Source of the DNA: Clostridia bacterium
GTDB lineage: Bacteria; Bacillota; Clostridia; Oscillospirales; CAG-272
Assembly: GCA_017482355.1 (NCBI GenBank)
Contig: JAFUNJ010000007.1
Location: 28,020-92,019 of the forward strand
Reading direction: 5' to 3'
Length of the DNA: 64,000 nt
A model generated the notes under the pieces. That model made no database searches and was not told where the DNA came from. It was given only the letters and a program-made list of their open reading frames with translations. Below are positions 17,627-27,200 of the stretch, in pieces; the stretch's first letter is position 1, and every line of letters starts with the position of its first letter. The position numbers and the translations under genes are program-made.

Positions 17627-17956
17627 ATGGAAAAGCTTCATGTTAAAAAAGGCGATACTGTCATCGTAGTATCCGGCGACGATAAGGGCCTCAAGGGCGA
17701 AGTTCTTGAAACCTCTCCCAAGGAAGGCAAGGTTATCGTTAAGGGCGTTAATATCGTAACCCGCCACGTAAAGCCCCGTAAGCAGGGTGACCAGGGCGGC
17801 ATCATCAAGGTAGAAGGCGCTATGTACGCCTGCAAGGTTCAGCTTTACTGCCCCAAGTGCGAGAAGGGCATCCGCCCCTCCGTTACCTACAAGGTAGATA
17901 AAGATGGCGTTAAGACTAAGGTCCGCGTTTGCAAGTGCGGACATGAATTCGAGTAA
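17627..17956 (+). CDS. rplX: 50S ribosomal protein L24
   Basis: Assembly initiator of the 50S subunit. 109 residues with a KOW motif ([19 protein letters not shown]) and the conserved [19 protein letters not shown]. The C-terminus holds a zinc-ribbon-like pair, CPKC and CKCG, common in Firmicutes L24. Ribosome-binding site TGGAGG. Confidence 0.96.
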   Translation: MEKLHVKKGDTVIVVSGDDKGLKGEVLETSPKEGKVIVKGVNIVTRHVKPRKQGDQGGIIKVEGAMYACKVQLYCPKCEKGIRPSVTYKVDKDGVKTKVRVCKCGHEFE

Positions 17957-17970
17957 GGAGGAACTTGGTA

Positions 17971-18510
17971 ATGGCAAGACTTAAGACAGTTTATAATTCC
18001 GAGGTTGCTCCTGCACTCATGAAGAAGTTTGAGTATAAGAGCCCCATGCAGATCCCGCGTCTTGATAAGATCGTTCTTAACATCGGCGCAGGCGACGCTA
18101 AGGAAAACGCTAAGGTTATCGATACCATCATCGCTGACCTCACTCTTATCACCGGTCAGAAGGCAGTTCCGACCTATGCAAAGAAGTCGGTAGCTAACTT
18201 CAAGCTCCGTGCAGGACAGAAGATCGGCGCAAAAGTTACCCTTCGCGGCGAAAGAATGTACGAGTTCATCGACCGTCTCTTCAACCTCTCTCTCCCCCGT
18301 GTCCGTGACTTCAAGGGTATAAACCCCAACGGCTTCGACGGACGTGGTAACTACTCTCTCGGACTTAAGGAACAGCTTATATTCCCCGAGATCGAGTACG
18401 ATAAGGTAGAGAAGATCCGCGGTATGGACATCGTTTTCGTAACTACCGCTAAGACCGACGAAGAAGCAAGAGAGCTGCTCTCCCTTATGGGCGCTCCCTT
18501 CGCTAAGTAA
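17971..18510 (+). CDS. rplE: 50S ribosomal protein L5
   Basis: Binds 5S rRNA and contacts the P-site tRNA. 179 residues from ATG 17971, which lies 9 bases after AAGGAGG; a TTG two codons upstream is a weaker option. Family phrases: [38 protein letters not shown], and [20 protein letters not shown]. Intact. Confidence 0.96.
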   Translation: MARLKTVYNSEVAPALMKKFEYKSPMQIPRLDKIVLNIGAGDAKENAKVIDTIIADLTLITGQKAVPTYAKKSVANFKLRAGQKIGAKVTLRGERMYEFIDRLFNLSLPRVRDFKGINPNGFDGRGNYSLGLKEQLIFPEIEYDKVEKIRGMDIVFVTTAKTDEEARELLSLMGAPFAK

Positions 18511-18527
18511 GAGAAGGAGATAACGAG

Positions 18528-18713
18528 ATGGCAAGAAAGGCTATGAAACTCAAGCAGCAGGCACCCCAGAAGTACTCTACCCGCGAGTACAACAGATGTA
18601 AGATCTGCGGTCGCCCGCATGCTTATCTTCGTAAATTCGGAATTTGCCGTATCTGCTTCAGAGAGCTCGCATACAAGGGCGAGATCCCGGGAGTAAGAAA
18701 GGCATCGTGGTAA
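18528..18713 (+). CDS. rpsN: 30S ribosomal protein S14, zinc-binding type Z
   Basis: Essential 30S head protein. The 61-residue short form with two CxxC pairs (CKICG and CRICF) is the zinc-containing (C+) paralog rather than the longer zinc-free form used under zinc starvation. C-terminal [13 protein letters not shown] is canonical. Ribosome-binding site AAGGAG. Confidence 0.96.
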   Translation: MARKAMKLKQQAPQKYSTREYNRCKICGRPHAYLRKFGICRICFRELAYKGEIPGVRKASW

Positions 18714-18781
18714 GCAGAACTGCCTGCGACAAATACTGACAAGTCGTAAGCAAAGCTGGTTTACAAAGGAGGAAATATTAA

Positions 18782-19177
18782 ATGCAGATGTCAGACGTAA
18801 TTGCGGATATGCTCACAAGAATCCGCAACGCAAGTAATGCAAAGCATGAAACAGTTGATATTCCCGCCTCTAACATGAAGAAGTCCATCGCAGACATCCT
18901 CGTAAAAGAGGGCTACGTTAAGGGCTACAACATCGTTGAGGACGGCAAGCAGGGAATCATCCGCGTAACGCTTAAGTACAACGGTAAGGACAAGGCGATC
19001 AAGGGTCTCCGCAGAGTCTCCAAGCCCGGTCTCCGTATCTACGCAAGCTGCGAGGATATGCCCCGCGTAATGAACGGCCTCGGAGTCGCGATCGTATCTA
19101 CCTCTAAGGGTGTTATGACCGACAAGGAAGCTCGTAAGAACAACATCGGCGGCGAAATTCTCGCCTTCGTATGGTAA
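18782..19177 (+). CDS. rpsH: 30S ribosomal protein S8
   Basis: Central 16S-binding protein; in E. coli it represses the spc operon. 131 residues. Start [20 protein letters not shown] with ribosome-binding site AAAGGAGG; the ATG two codons later is an alternative. C-terminal phrases [12 protein letters not shown] and [19 protein letters not shown] are diagnostic. Confidence 0.96.
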   Translation: MQMSDVIADMLTRIRNASNAKHETVDIPASNMKKSIADILVKEGYVKGYNIVEDGKQGIIRVTLKYNGKDKAIKGLRRVSKPGLRIYASCEDMPRVMNGLGVAIVSTSKGVMTDKEARKNNIGGEILAFVW

Positions 19178-19195
19178 TATCAGGAGGGAAAGAAT

Positions 19196-19735
19196 ATGTC
19201 AAGAATAGGCAGACAGCCCATCGTTCTTCCCGCCGGTGTTACTGTTACCGTTGGTGAAGACAATCTCGTAACCGTAAAGGGCAAGCTCGGAGAGCTTTCC
19301 GAGAAGATCCGCCCTTCTATCACAGTTAAGGTTGAAGGCAACGAAGTAATCGTTACTCGCGCAAACGACGAGAAGGAAAACAGAGCACTTCACGGCCTCA
19401 GCCGTACCCTTATCTACAACATGGTCGTCGGTGTAACCGAAGGTTACTCCAAGAAGCTCGAGATCATCGGTGTAGGTTACCGTGCGCAGAAGCAGGGCAA
19501 TAAGCTCGTGCTCAACCTCGGTTACTCTCATACGATCGAGTTCGTAGAAGAGAACGGAATCACTTTTGAGGTTCCGGATCAGACCAACGTAACCGTTAAG
19601 GGTATCTCAAAGCAGTCCGTTGGACAGATCGCGGCACAGATCCGTGAGAAGAGACCCCCCGAGCCCTACCTCGGTAAGGGTATCAAGTACGTCGGTGAAC
19701 ACATCCGCCGTAAGGCCGGTAAGACCGGTAAATAA
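19196..19735 (+). CDS. rplF: 50S ribosomal protein L6
   Basis: Supports the factor-binding stalk base. 179 residues consisting of two tandem repeated domains. [16 protein letters not shown] at the start; second-domain motifs [18 protein letters not shown] and the C-terminal [15 protein letters not shown]-like [16 protein letters not shown]. Ribosome-binding site AGGAGG. Confidence 0.96.
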   Translation: MSRIGRQPIVLPAGVTVTVGEDNLVTVKGKLGELSEKIRPSITVKVEGNEVIVTRANDEKENRALHGLSRTLIYNMVVGVTEGYSKKLEIIGVGYRAQKQGNKLVLNLGYSHTIEFVEENGITFEVPDQTNVTVKGISKQSVGQIAAQIREKRPPEPYLGKGIKYVGEHIRRKAGKTGK

Positions 19736-19753
19736 AGAAGGGAGTAGACATAA

Positions 19754-20113
19754 ATGGTTAGCAGAAAAGACGCAAACATTCAGCGCCAGAAGAGACATAA
19801 GCGCATTCGTGCGAAGATCTCCGGAACTCCCGAGTGTCCTCGCCTCTGTGTCTACCGTTCTCTTAAGAACATTCAGGCACAGATCATTGACGACGTTAAC
19901 GGCGTGACCCTTTGCTCCGCTTCGACTCTCGGTAAGAGCTTCGAAGGCAACGGCGGCAACAAGGTTGCAGCAAGAGAAGTCGGCAAGAAGATCGCAGAGA
20001 TCGCTCTTTCCAAGGGCATCGAAAACGTAGTATTCGACCGTGGCGGATACATCTATCACGGACGCGTGCTTGAGCTCGCTGAAGGCGCCCGCGAGGGCGG
20101 CCTCAAGTTCTGA
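19754..20113 (+). CDS. rplR: 50S ribosomal protein L18
   Basis: 5S rRNA-binding protein. 119 residues. N-terminal basic tail [20 protein letters not shown], then [19 protein letters not shown] and the conserved [20 protein letters not shown]. Ribosome-binding site GGGAG. Confidence 0.96.
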   Translation: MVSRKDANIQRQKRHKRIRAKISGTPECPRLCVYRSLKNIQAQIIDDVNGVTLCSASTLGKSFEGNGGNKVAAREVGKKIAEIALSKGIENVVFDRGGYIYHGRVLELAEGAREGGLKF

Positions 20114-20131
20114 GGATAACGGAGGTTAATT

Positions 20132-20629
20132 ATGGAAAAGAAATTCAATCCGAATACCGGTGACCTTCAGGAAAAGCTCGTTGTTGTAAACCGTGTATCT
20201 AAGACCGTAAAGGGCGGACGTATCGCACGCTTCGCAGCTCTTATGGTGGTAGGTGACGGAAACGGTCACGTCGGATACGGTCTCGGCAAAGCAGCCGAAG
20301 TTCCGGAAGCTATCCGCAAGGGCATCGAAGATGCAAAGAAAAATATGATCACCGTATCTCTTAAGGGTACTACCATTCCCCATGAGGTTCTCGGTGTATA
20401 CGGCGCAGGTAAGGTCCTTCTTAAGCCCGCTTCTGAGGGTACCGGACTTATCGCCGGCGGCACTGCAAGAAAAGTTCTTGAGATGGCGGGCGTCCGCGAT
20501 GTCAGAGCTAAGTGCCTTCGTTCCAACAACCCCGTAAACGTCGTTAAGGCAACCTTCGAGGGCCTTAAGGCTCTCCGCACTGCTGAAGAGGTCGCTAAGG
20601 CCCGCGGCATTGACGTTTCTGAGCTTTGA
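20132..20629 (+). CDS. rpsE: 30S ribosomal protein S5
   Basis: 30S protein at the mRNA entrance involved in decoding fidelity. 165 residues. [20 protein letters not shown] and [20 protein letters not shown] in the N-terminal dsRBD-like domain; [20 protein letters not shown] and [19 protein letters not shown] in the second. Normal length. Confidence 0.97.
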   Translation: MEKKFNPNTGDLQEKLVVVNRVSKTVKGGRIARFAALMVVGDGNGHVGYGLGKAAEVPEAIRKGIEDAKKNMITVSLKGTTIPHEVLGVYGAGKVLLKPASEGTGLIAGGTARKVLEMAGVRDVRAKCLRSNNPVNVVKATFEGLKALRTAEEVAKARGIDVSEL

Positions 20630-20646
20630 TAACGGGAGGTTAGAAA

Positions 20647-20829
20647 ATGGAAAACGTAAAGGTAACGCTCGTAAAGAGCACAATCGGCGCGAAGCCCAAT
20701 CAGAAGGCTACCGCTAAATCGCTCGGACTTGAAAAGATCGGTGACAGCATCGTACACGCAGACGACGCAGTTCTCGCCGGTAAGGTCAAGGTAATTTCTC
20801 ACCTTGTTAAGGTTGAGAAGCAGGGCTGA
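20647..20829 (+). CDS. rpmD: 50S ribosomal protein L30
   Basis: 60-residue protein of the 50S surface, present in most but not all bacteria. KVTLVKSTIGAKPNQKATAK and SLGLEKIGDSIVHADDA follow the family. GGGAGG ribosome-binding site. Confidence 0.95.
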   Translation: MENVKVTLVKSTIGAKPNQKATAKSLGLEKIGDSIVHADDAVLAGKVKVISHLVKVEKQG

Positions 20830-20855
20830 TTCTATACTAATAAGGAGGAACTCCA

Positions 20856-21296
20856 ATGAAGCTCCATGAACTTACACCGGCTGAAGGATCTGTAAAAGAC
20901 GCATGGCGTAAGGGCAGAGGCCCCGGCTCCGGAAACGGCAAGACTGCCGGCAAGGGACACAAGGGTCAGAATGCTCGCTCCGGCGGCGGCGTACGCCCCG
21001 GCTTCGAAGGCGGACAGATCCCGCTTTACAGAAAGCTTCCTAAGAGAGGCTTTAAAAACAAATTTGCAAAGGAATACACCACAGTCAATATTTCGGCGCT
21101 CAACTGCTTCGAGGACGGTGCGGTGATCGATCACCAGCTCCTTCTCGACGCTGGCCTTGCTCGCAAGGCAGATGACGGTCTTAAGATTCTCGGAAACGGC
21201 AACGTAGAAAAGAAGCTTACCGTTCGCGCCGCCGCATTCACCGCGGCTGCGAAGGAAAAGATCGAAGCAGCAGGCGGAAAGTGCGAGGTGGTTTAA
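20856..21296 (+). CDS. rplO: 50S ribosomal protein L15
   Basis: Late 50S assembly protein. 146 residues: [18 protein letters not shown] start, glycine-rich [19 protein letters not shown], and [18 protein letters not shown]. The TAA stop directly abuts the GTG of secY (TTTAAGTG), so SecY translation is coupled to L15. Confidence 0.97.
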   Translation: MKLHELTPAEGSVKDAWRKGRGPGSGNGKTAGKGHKGQNARSGGGVRPGFEGGQIPLYRKLPKRGFKNKFAKEYTTVNISALNCFEDGAVIDHQLLLDAGLARKADDGLKILGNGNVEKKLTVRAAAFTAAAKEKIEAAGGKCEVV

Positions 21297-22592
21297 GTGT
21301 TCAAAACAGTAGTAAACGCTTGGAGAACGCCTGAACTCAAGAAAAAGATAATATTCACTCTCGTGATACTTCTTCTTTACCGTCTTGGTTCTTGCATTCC
21401 CGTGCCCTACGTTGACCCCCATACCATTGACCCGGATGAATTCCAGGCCCTTGGCGGTATATTCCAGTACCTGTCAATCATGTCAGGTAGCGGATTCTCG
21501 CAGGCAAAGCTTTTTGCTCTTTCGGTCTCTCCGTACATCACGGCACAGATCGTTATTCAGCTTTTAACAATTGCTATCCCTGCTCTCGAGCGTCTTTCTA
21601 AGGACGGCGAAGAGGGCAGACAGAAGATAAACAACTATACCCGCTATCTTACGGTAGCGCTCTCTCTTGTCACCGCATACGGCTACTATAGCTTGATCAA
21701 GAATCAGACGACGTTCCTCATTGCAACAAAAAATGAGACGCTCAGAATGCTTGTAATGGTCGCATGCTACTGCGCAGGTGCTTCGCTTGTAATGTGGTTG
21801 GCAGACAAGATAAACGAGCACGGAATCGGCAACGGCGTATCTATGATACTCTTCGTTAACATCCTTTCCGGCGGTTCACAGGCAGCAGCTACCCTTATCG
21901 AACTGATAAAGGCAGGCGGCTTCTACAATATCTTCTCGGCAATTCTTTCGGTTATTATCATGCTCGCGGTTATCGTTCTTATCGTGTTCATTACGAACAG
22001 TGAGAGAAGAATCCCCGTTCAGTATGCAAAGCGCGTTGTTGGCCGTAAGATGTACGGCGGACAGAACAGCAATCTTCCGCTTAAGCTGAACATGGCAGGC
22101 GTTATGCCGGTCATCTTCGCTTCCTCTATCGTCTCGCTTCCTGCAACGATAGGCGCGTTCGCACAGCCCAAGGAAGGATCTTTCTGGTGGAAATTCGTTA
22201 ATCTTTTCACACCTCAGTCTTGGGTTTACGCCGTTCTTACGGTTGGACTGATCGTAGCATTCTCGTATTTCTACATCTCGATAAGCTTCAATACCGTTGA
22301 GGTATCGAATAACCTCAAGAAAAACGGCGGTTTCGTTCCCGGTATTCGTCCCGGACGTCCTACCGCTGACTATATCAAGAAGATTCTTAACAGAGTTACC
22401 TTGATAGGCGCACTCTTCCTCATCGTTATAGCAGGTCTCCCTATGCTCGCTAACATTATTGATGCTGACCGCTTCGCAGTTATCGGTATGGGCGGAACTT
22501 CGCTTCTCATAGTAATCGGCGTTGCACTCGAAACTGTCCGTGACCTTGAGTCGCAGCTTGCTATGCGTCACTACAAGGGCTTCCTTGAGTGA
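21297..22592 (+). CDS. secY: Preprotein translocase subunit SecY
   Basis: Channel subunit of the Sec translocon in the cytoplasmic membrane. 431 residues and about ten hydrophobic helices. GTG start immediately after rplO. Family phrases: RLGSCIPVPYVDP in the first loop, SPYITAQIVIQLL for the plug/TM2b-TM3 region, RRIPVQYAKR, and the cytoplasmic loop ADYIKKILNRVTLIGALFL. Ordinary for Firmicutes, in its conserved place between L15 and adenylate kinase. Confidence 0.97.
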   Translation: MFKTVVNAWRTPELKKKIIFTLVILLLYRLGSCIPVPYVDPHTIDPDEFQALGGIFQYLSIMSGSGFSQAKLFALSVSPYITAQIVIQLLTIAIPALERLSKDGEEGRQKINNYTRYLTVALSLVTAYGYYSLIKNQTTFLIATKNETLRMLVMVACYCAGASLVMWLADKINEHGIGNGVSMILFVNILSGGSQAAATLIELIKAGGFYNIFSAILSVIIMLAVIVLIVFITNSERRIPVQYAKRVVGRKMYGGQNSNLPLKLNMAGVMPVIFASSIVSLPATIGAFAQPKEGSFWWKFVNLFTPQSWVYAVLTVGLIVAFSYFYISISFNTVEVSNNLKKNGGFVPGIRPGRPTADYIKKILNRVTLIGALFLIVIAGLPMLANIIDADRFAVIGMGGTSLLIVIGVALETVRDLESQLAMRHYKGFLE

Positions 22593-22611
22593 TAGATTCG
22601 GAGGAAAGCGT

Positions 22612-23253
22612 ATGAAAATAATTTTTCTCGGTGCTCCCGGCGCAGGTAAGGGCACTCAGGCCGAAAAGGTCAGTGAGCGCTACAACATTCCCGCGATCTC
22701 TACGGGCGCAATCATAAGAGAAGCGATCAAGACCGGAACCGAAATGGGACTCGCTGCTAAGGCGTATACCGAAAGCGGTGCGCTCGTTCCCGACGAGGTA
22801 GTGATCGGAATTATTAAGGAACGGCTCGCAAAGGATGACTGTAATAACGGCTTCATCCTTGACGGGTTCCCAAGAACCGTTCCCCAGGCGGAAGCACTTG
22901 ATACGATGGGTGTTACCATTGATATGGTAATCAGCATTGAAGTTCCCGACGAGACGATCGTCACTCGTATGAGTGGCAGACGCGTCTGCGCAAACTGCGG
23001 TGCATCCTATCATACCGAGTTCAAGCCGAGCAAGGACGGAAAGACCTGCGACAGCTGCGGAAGCGAGCTTTCGATCCGCCGTGACGATGCTCCCGAGGTG
23101 GTACTTTCCCGCCTTGAGACCTATCACGAGCAGACCGAGCCGCTTAAAGCTTACTACGAAAAGACAGGTAAGCTTAAGCTCGTTGTCGGTCAGGTGGAAG
23201 TCGCCGATACGACTCGCCTCACCTTCGAGACGATCGACGGCGGTATCTCCTAA
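22612..23253 (+). CDS. adk: Adenylate kinase, zinc-lid type
   Basis: Converts AMP + ATP into 2 ADP. 213 residues from ATG 22612, supported by GGAGGA; a longer frame begins inside secY and is not used. P-loop GAPGAGKGTQ (7-16), NMP-binding segment ISTGAIIREAI, GFPRTVPQAEAL, and the long LID carrying four Cys (CANC and CDSC), which bind zinc in Gram-positive adenylate kinases. Last residues LKLVVGQVEVADTTRL fit. Confidence 0.97.
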   Translation: MKIIFLGAPGAGKGTQAEKVSERYNIPAISTGAIIREAIKTGTEMGLAAKAYTESGALVPDEVVIGIIKERLAKDDCNNGFILDGFPRTVPQAEALDTMGVTIDMVISIEVPDETIVTRMSGRRVCANCGASYHTEFKPSKDGKTCDSCGSELSIRRDDAPEVVLSRLETYHEQTEPLKAYYEKTGKLKLVVGQVEVADTTRLTFETIDGGIS

Positions 23254-23258
23254 GATTT

Positions 23259-24020
23259 ATGATACAGCTTAAAAACTCACTTCAGATCGAGAAGATGAAG
23301 ATAGCGGGGCGTATCACGGGTGAAGCTTTGCTTTTAGCCGGCGAAGCTATAAAAGAGGGCGTAAGCACCAAACACCTCGATGATATAATCCGTAACTACA
23401 TCGAAAAGTGCGGGGCCAAACCGACGTTCTTAGGATACGGCGGATTTCCCGGAAGCGCTTGCATCTCGATAAATGATCAGGTCATACACGGTATTCCTTC
23501 TCCTGAGGTCATCCTCAGGGAGGGAGACATCGTGAAGATCGACGTTGGTGCTAACATCGGCGGTTTCATCGGTGACAGCGCAAACACGTTTCCGGTAGGA
23601 AGGGTGTCCGAGAGTGCTCGGAAGCTTATAGAAACGACAAAGGAAAGCTTCTACCGAGGAGCTGAACAGTTTAAGGAAGGAAACAGGATCGGTGATATCG
23701 GTCATGCAATCCAGACTTACTGTGAGGATCGCGGCTTTGGAGTGATTCGTAAGTACGTCGGCCACGGTGTGGGCAGAGAGCTTCATGAGGATCCTGAGGT
23801 GCCGAACTACGGAAAGCCCGGACGGGGCCCACGCCTCGTAAAGGGAATGACGCTCGCCATAGAACCTATGGTCAGCGTCGGCTCCTACGAAGTCAAGGAG
23901 CTTCGTGACGGCTGGACCGTCGTTACAGCGGACGGCTCGCTCACCGCACATTACGAGCATTCGGTGGCACTCACCGAGGAAGGGCTCGTATATCTGACGA
24001 GAGTGGACGAAACGCTGTGA
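23259..24020 (+). CDS. map: Type I methionine aminopeptidase
   Basis: Removes the initiator methionine from nascent proteins after deformylation. 253 residues. The five metal ligands can be placed: Asp in VKIDVGANIGG, Asp in GFIGDSANTF, His in VGHGVGRELHEDP, Glu in TLAIEPMVS and Glu in YEHSVALTEEG. The start is 5 bases after adk. Its TGA overlaps the GTG of the next gene. Confidence 0.97.
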   Translation: MIQLKNSLQIEKMKIAGRITGEALLLAGEAIKEGVSTKHLDDIIRNYIEKCGAKPTFLGYGGFPGSACISINDQVIHGIPSPEVILREGDIVKIDVGANIGGFIGDSANTFPVGRVSESARKLIETTKESFYRGAEQFKEGNRIGDIGHAIQTYCEDRGFGVIRKYVGHGVGRELHEDPEVPNYGKPGRGPRLVKGMTLAIEPMVSVGSYEVKELRDGWTVVTADGSLTAHYEHSVALTEEGLVYLTRVDETL

Positions 24021-24277
24021 TAAGACGCGGCAGTTATGTCATATCCTTAAAGGGACATGACACGGGAAGAATATATCTCGTGACCGAGCTTGACGGGGCA
24101 GATGCCTACGTAAGCGACGGACGCGAGCATAAGATAGCCCGACCGAAACGAAAAAACATTAAGCATATATTTCCGATCCTTGAAGGGCATAAGACAGATC
24201 TGACGGGACTTACCGACGGAGTGCTCCGTAAGCTTCTGAGAGAAAAAGGAAATATCTATGACAGTATCGTAAATTGA
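24017..24277 (+). CDS. KOW-domain RNA-binding protein
   Basis: An 86-residue protein, GTG start overlapping the map stop (GTGA). The N-terminal half is a KOW/SH3-like barrel (IRRGSYVISLKGHDTGRIYLV), reminiscent of ribosomal L14e/L6e-type proteins, and the C-terminus is helical. Genes of this kind lie between map and infA in many Clostridia and are taken to bind RNA or the ribosome, but I know of no defined role. Confidence 0.75.
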   Translation: MIRRGSYVISLKGHDTGRIYLVTELDGADAYVSDGREHKIARPKRKNIKHIFPILEGHKTDLTGLTDGVLRKLLREKGNIYDSIVN

Positions 24278-24292
24278 AGAGGAGGGATTCTT

Positions 24293-24511
24293 CTGCCTAA
24301 GGATGATGTAGTAGAGTTCGAGGGTGTCGTTCTTGAGTCACTGCCTAACGCACACTTCAAGGTTCAGCTCCCTAACGGACACATCGTAACAGCCCACATT
24401 TCGGGCAAACTCAGAATGAACTATATATGGATATTGCCGGGAGATAAGGTAACCGTTGAGGTTTCCGTATACGACCTTACAAAGGGTCGAATCACCTGGC
24501 GTGCTAAATAA
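24293..24511 (+). CDS. infA: Translation initiation factor IF-1, apparent CTG start
   Basis: IF-1 occupies the A site of the 30S subunit during initiation. The frame encodes exactly 72 residues if it begins at the CTG at 24293: (M)[18 protein letters not shown], then [40 protein letters not shown] and TWRAK, a complete OB-fold IF-1. A GGAGGG ribosome-binding site lies 6 bases before this CTG. No ATG, GTG or TTG occurs at a suitable place: the next ATG is 44 codons in, past the fold's start. An ATT at 24287 is in frame but touches the ribosome-binding site. ORF finders limited to usual starts would miss the gene. Confidence 0.93.
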   Translation: MPKDDVVEFEGVVLESLPNAHFKVQLPNGHIVTAHISGKLRMNYIWILPGDKVTVEVSVYDLTKGRITWRAK

Positions 24512-24529
24512 GAAAGGAATGGTAACAAA

Positions 24530-24643
24530 ATGAAGGTTAAGCCATCCGTTAAAAAGATTTGCGAAAAGTGCAAAATCATCAAGCGCAAGGGACGCATAAT
24601 GGTAATTTGCGAAAATCCCAAGCACAAACAGAGACAGGGTTAA
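24530..24643 (+). CDS. rpmJ: 50S ribosomal protein L36
   Basis: 37-residue zinc-ribbon protein of the 50S subunit. [20 protein letters not shown] followed by [16 protein letters not shown]; three Cys and one His form the zinc site, so this is the zinc-containing form. ATG preceded by AGAAAGGAATGG. Conserved position between infA and rpsM. Confidence 0.96.
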   Translation: MKVKPSVKKICEKCKIIKRKGRIMVICENPKHKQRQG

Positions 24644-24661
24644 TAGAAAGGGGAAAATCAC

Positions 24662-25030
24662 ATGGCTCGTATAGCAGGCGTTGATATTCCGAACGCAAAA
24701 CGCGTTGAAATCGCTCTGACCTATATTTACGGCATCGGAAGAACCTCTGCCAAGAAGATCCTCGAGGTAACCGGAATCAACCCCGATACCCGCGCAAAGG
24801 ACCTTACCGAGGAAGAGATTGCAAAGCTCCGTGAAGAGATCGAAAACCACTACCATGTAGAGGGTGATCTCCGTCGTGAAGTTGGTCTTGACATCAAGAG
24901 AATGGTCGAGATAAATTGCTACCGTGGCATCCGTCACAGAAAGGGTCTCCCCGTAAGAGGTCAGAGAACCAAGACTAATGCCAGAACCCGCAAAGGTCCC
25001 GCAAAGACCATCGCTAACAAGAAGAAGTAA
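24662..25030 (+). CDS. rpsM: 30S ribosomal protein S13
   Basis: Head protein at the subunit bridge B1. 122 residues. [40 protein letters not shown], and C-terminal [20 protein letters not shown]-like segment with a basic tail. AAAGGGG ribosome-binding site. Confidence 0.97.
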   Translation: MARIAGVDIPNAKRVEIALTYIYGIGRTSAKKILEVTGINPDTRAKDLTEEEIAKLREEIENHYHVEGDLRREVGLDIKRMVEINCYRGIRHRKGLPVRGQRTKTNARTRKGPAKTIANKKK

Positions 25031-25043
25031 AGGGGTGAACTAA

Positions 25044-25445
25044 ATGGCAGCACAGAATTCGGCCAAGAAGGTCGTAAGAAAGCGCCGTGAGCGCAAAAAC
25101 GTTGAAAAGGGTCAGGTTCATATCCAGGCAACGTTCAACAACACAATCGTAACCGTAACCGATATGGCGGGCAACGCCATCTCCTGGGCTTCCGCCGGTG
25201 AACTTGGCTTCAAGGGCTCGAGAAAGTCTACTCCCTTTGCTGCTCAGAGCGCATCTGAGACCGCAGCAAAGATCGCAGTTGACCACGGCATGAAGAGCGT
25301 AGAAGTTTACGTTAAGGGACCCGGATCGGGAAGAGAATCCGCTATCCGTGCGCTTCAGACAGCAGGACTCAACGTTGAGATGATCAAGGACGTAACTCCT
25401 ATTCCTCACAACGGTTGCCGTCCCCCCAAGCGCAGAAGAGTCTGA
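25044..25445 (+). CDS. rpsK: 30S ribosomal protein S11
   Basis: Platform protein of the 30S subunit. 133 residues with an N-terminal basic stretch ([16 protein letters not shown]), [19 protein letters not shown], and C-terminal [17 protein letters not shown]-like end ([17 protein letters not shown]). AGGGGTGA ribosome-binding site. Confidence 0.97.
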   Translation: MAAQNSAKKVVRKRRERKNVEKGQVHIQATFNNTIVTVTDMAGNAISWASAGELGFKGSRKSTPFAAQSASETAAKIAVDHGMKSVEVYVKGPGSGRESAIRALQTAGLNVEMIKDVTPIPHNGCRPPKRRRV

Positions 25446-25480
25446 TGGCTCACATTAAGTAAGCAGGAGGAAAAAACAGT

Positions 25481-26110
25481 ATGGCAAGATATACAGGCTC
25501 TGTGTGCAAGCTTTGCCGCAGAGAAGGCACTAAGCTTTTCCTTAAGGGCGACCGTTGCCTTTCCGGCAAGTGCGCAATAGAGAAGCATCCTTCCGTTCCC
25601 GGCCAGCACGGTAATGGCAGAAAGAACGTAAAGGAATACGGAGTACAGTTCCGCGAAAAGCAGAAGGCAAAGAGATACTACGGCGTTCTCGAGAACCAGT
25701 TCAAGGGTTACTTTGAGAAGGCAGAAAAGACCGAAGGCGTTGCAGGTGAAAACCTTCTCAACCTTCTTGAAAGACGTTTCGACAACGTTATTTACAGAAT
25801 CGGTCTTGCAAACAGCCGTAAGGAAGCTCGTCAGCTCGTAACTCACGGTCACTTCCGTCTCAACGGTAAGAAGGTAAATATTCCTTCTCTCATCGTTCGT
25901 GCAGGTGACGTGATCACTCTCCGTGAAGAGAGCCGTTCTTCTGAAAAGTTCAAGGCACTCATCGAGTCCCTCGATTCTCACATCACTCCCAAGTGGATCG
26001 AGCTTGATAAGGGACAGGTAGTCGCTAAGGTCGCAGCTCTCCCTCAGAGAGACGACGTAGACTTCCCCTTCGAAGAGCACCTCATCGTCGAGCTTTATTC
26101 CAAGAACTAA
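25481..26110 (+). CDS. rpsD: 30S ribosomal protein S4, zinc-binding form
   Basis: Nucleates 30S assembly and takes part in mRNA unwinding. 209 residues. The N-terminal CKLC and later Cys residues (GDRCLSGKC) identify the Cys-containing (C+) form. The S4 RNA-binding domain is seen in [20 protein letters not shown] and [15 protein letters not shown]. Ribosome-binding site CAGGAGG. Confidence 0.97.
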   Translation: MARYTGSVCKLCRREGTKLFLKGDRCLSGKCAIEKHPSVPGQHGNGRKNVKEYGVQFREKQKAKRYYGVLENQFKGYFEKAEKTEGVAGENLLNLLERRFDNVIYRIGLANSRKEARQLVTHGHFRLNGKKVNIPSLIVRAGDVITLREESRSSEKFKALIESLDSHITPKWIELDKGQVVAKVAALPQRDDVDFPFEEHLIVELYSKN

Positions 26111-26141
26111 ACCCGATAGCCGTATATGCGGCATCGGGGTT
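26110..26141 (+). promoter_or_regulatory. Intercistronic hairpin between rpsD and rpoA
   Basis: Stem of ACCCGAT.GCCG with CGGC.ATCGGGGT in the 96-base gap, no T run after it. It could slow exonucleases or set differential expression of rpoA; no promoter was found in the gap. Confidence 0.4.
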
Positions 26142-26206
26142 CAGCTCGGCTGCATAACGGTACTGATTTGTTTCAATAAATAAATACAGGAAGGGGTACA
26201 TTTTAA

Positions 26207-27157
26207 ATGATAGAAATAGAAAAGCCTAATATTGCTACAGTCGATCTCAGCGAGGACGGAAAGAGCGGTAAATTCGTTGTCGAACCTCTTGAAAGAGGAT
26301 ACGGCACGACCCTCGGTAACTCGCTCCGCAGAGTACTTCTCAGCTCTCTGCCCGGCGTAGCAGTAACAAGCATCAAGATCGATGGAGTTCTTCATGAGAT
26401 CTCTACTGCAGCAGGCGTAAAGGAAGACGTTCCGAACATCGTCCTTAACGTCAAAGGTATCACCGCAAAGCTCTTCAGCGATACCCCCAAGACCGCAGTC
26501 ATTGACGTGACCGGTCCTTGCACGGTAACTGCCGGCGATATCAAGGCAGACGCAGACCTCGAGATCCTCAATCCCGAGCATCATATCGCAACCGTAAGCG
26601 ACGGCGCACGCTTCTATATGGAGCTCACCTTCAGCCACGGTCGCGGATACGTATCTCAGGAGAAGAACAAGCTTAATAACCAGCCGGCGATTGGCGTTAT
26701 ATATACGGACAGTATCTATACTCCCGTTTATAACGTAAGCTACACGGTCGAGAATACCCGTGTCGGTTCCAACACCGACTACGATAAGCTCACGCTTAAC
26801 GTACTTACTAACGGCACTATCTCGGCGAAGGAAGCTATATCGCTCGCCGCCAAGATACTCAACGAGCATCTCAACTTGTTCGTAAACCTTTCGGACGAGG
26901 CACAGAAGATCGACGTACTTGTCGAAAGACCCGAAACTGTCAAGGAGAAGGTCCTTGAGATGACCATTGAGGAGCTTGACATGTCTGTTCGTTCCTTCAA
27001 CTGTCTGAAGAGAGCAGGCATTGATACGGTTGAAGATCTTACAAACAAGACTGAAGAGGATATGATCAAGGTTAGAAACCTTGGTAAGAAGTCTCTTGAA
27101 GAGGTAATTCAGAAGCTTCATTCTCTCGGACTTGATCTCAAGAAGGAAGTTGACTAA
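26207..27157 (+). CDS. rpoA: RNA polymerase alpha subunit
   Basis: Assembly platform of RNA polymerase. 316 residues: the N-terminal dimerisation domain contains [20 protein letters not shown] and [20 protein letters not shown]; the C-terminal domain, which binds UP elements and activators, contains [19 protein letters not shown] and [14 protein letters not shown]. Start ATG with GGAAGGGG. Standard member. Confidence 0.98.
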   Translation: MIEIEKPNIATVDLSEDGKSGKFVVEPLERGYGTTLGNSLRRVLLSSLPGVAVTSIKIDGVLHEISTAAGVKEDVPNIVLNVKGITAKLFSDTPKTAVIDVTGPCTVTAGDIKADADLEILNPEHHIATVSDGARFYMELTFSHGRGYVSQEKNKLNNQPAIGVIYTDSIYTPVYNVSYTVENTRVGSNTDYDKLTLNVLTNGTISAKEAISLAAKILNEHLNLFVNLSDEAQKIDVLVERPETVKEKVLEMTIEELDMSVRSFNCLKRAGIDTVEDLTNKTEEDMIKVRNLGKKSLEEVIQKLHSLGLDLKKEVD

Positions 27158-27200
27158 TAGTCAATTTCTACCGCATAATGATTAATGGAGGTATGAAATA

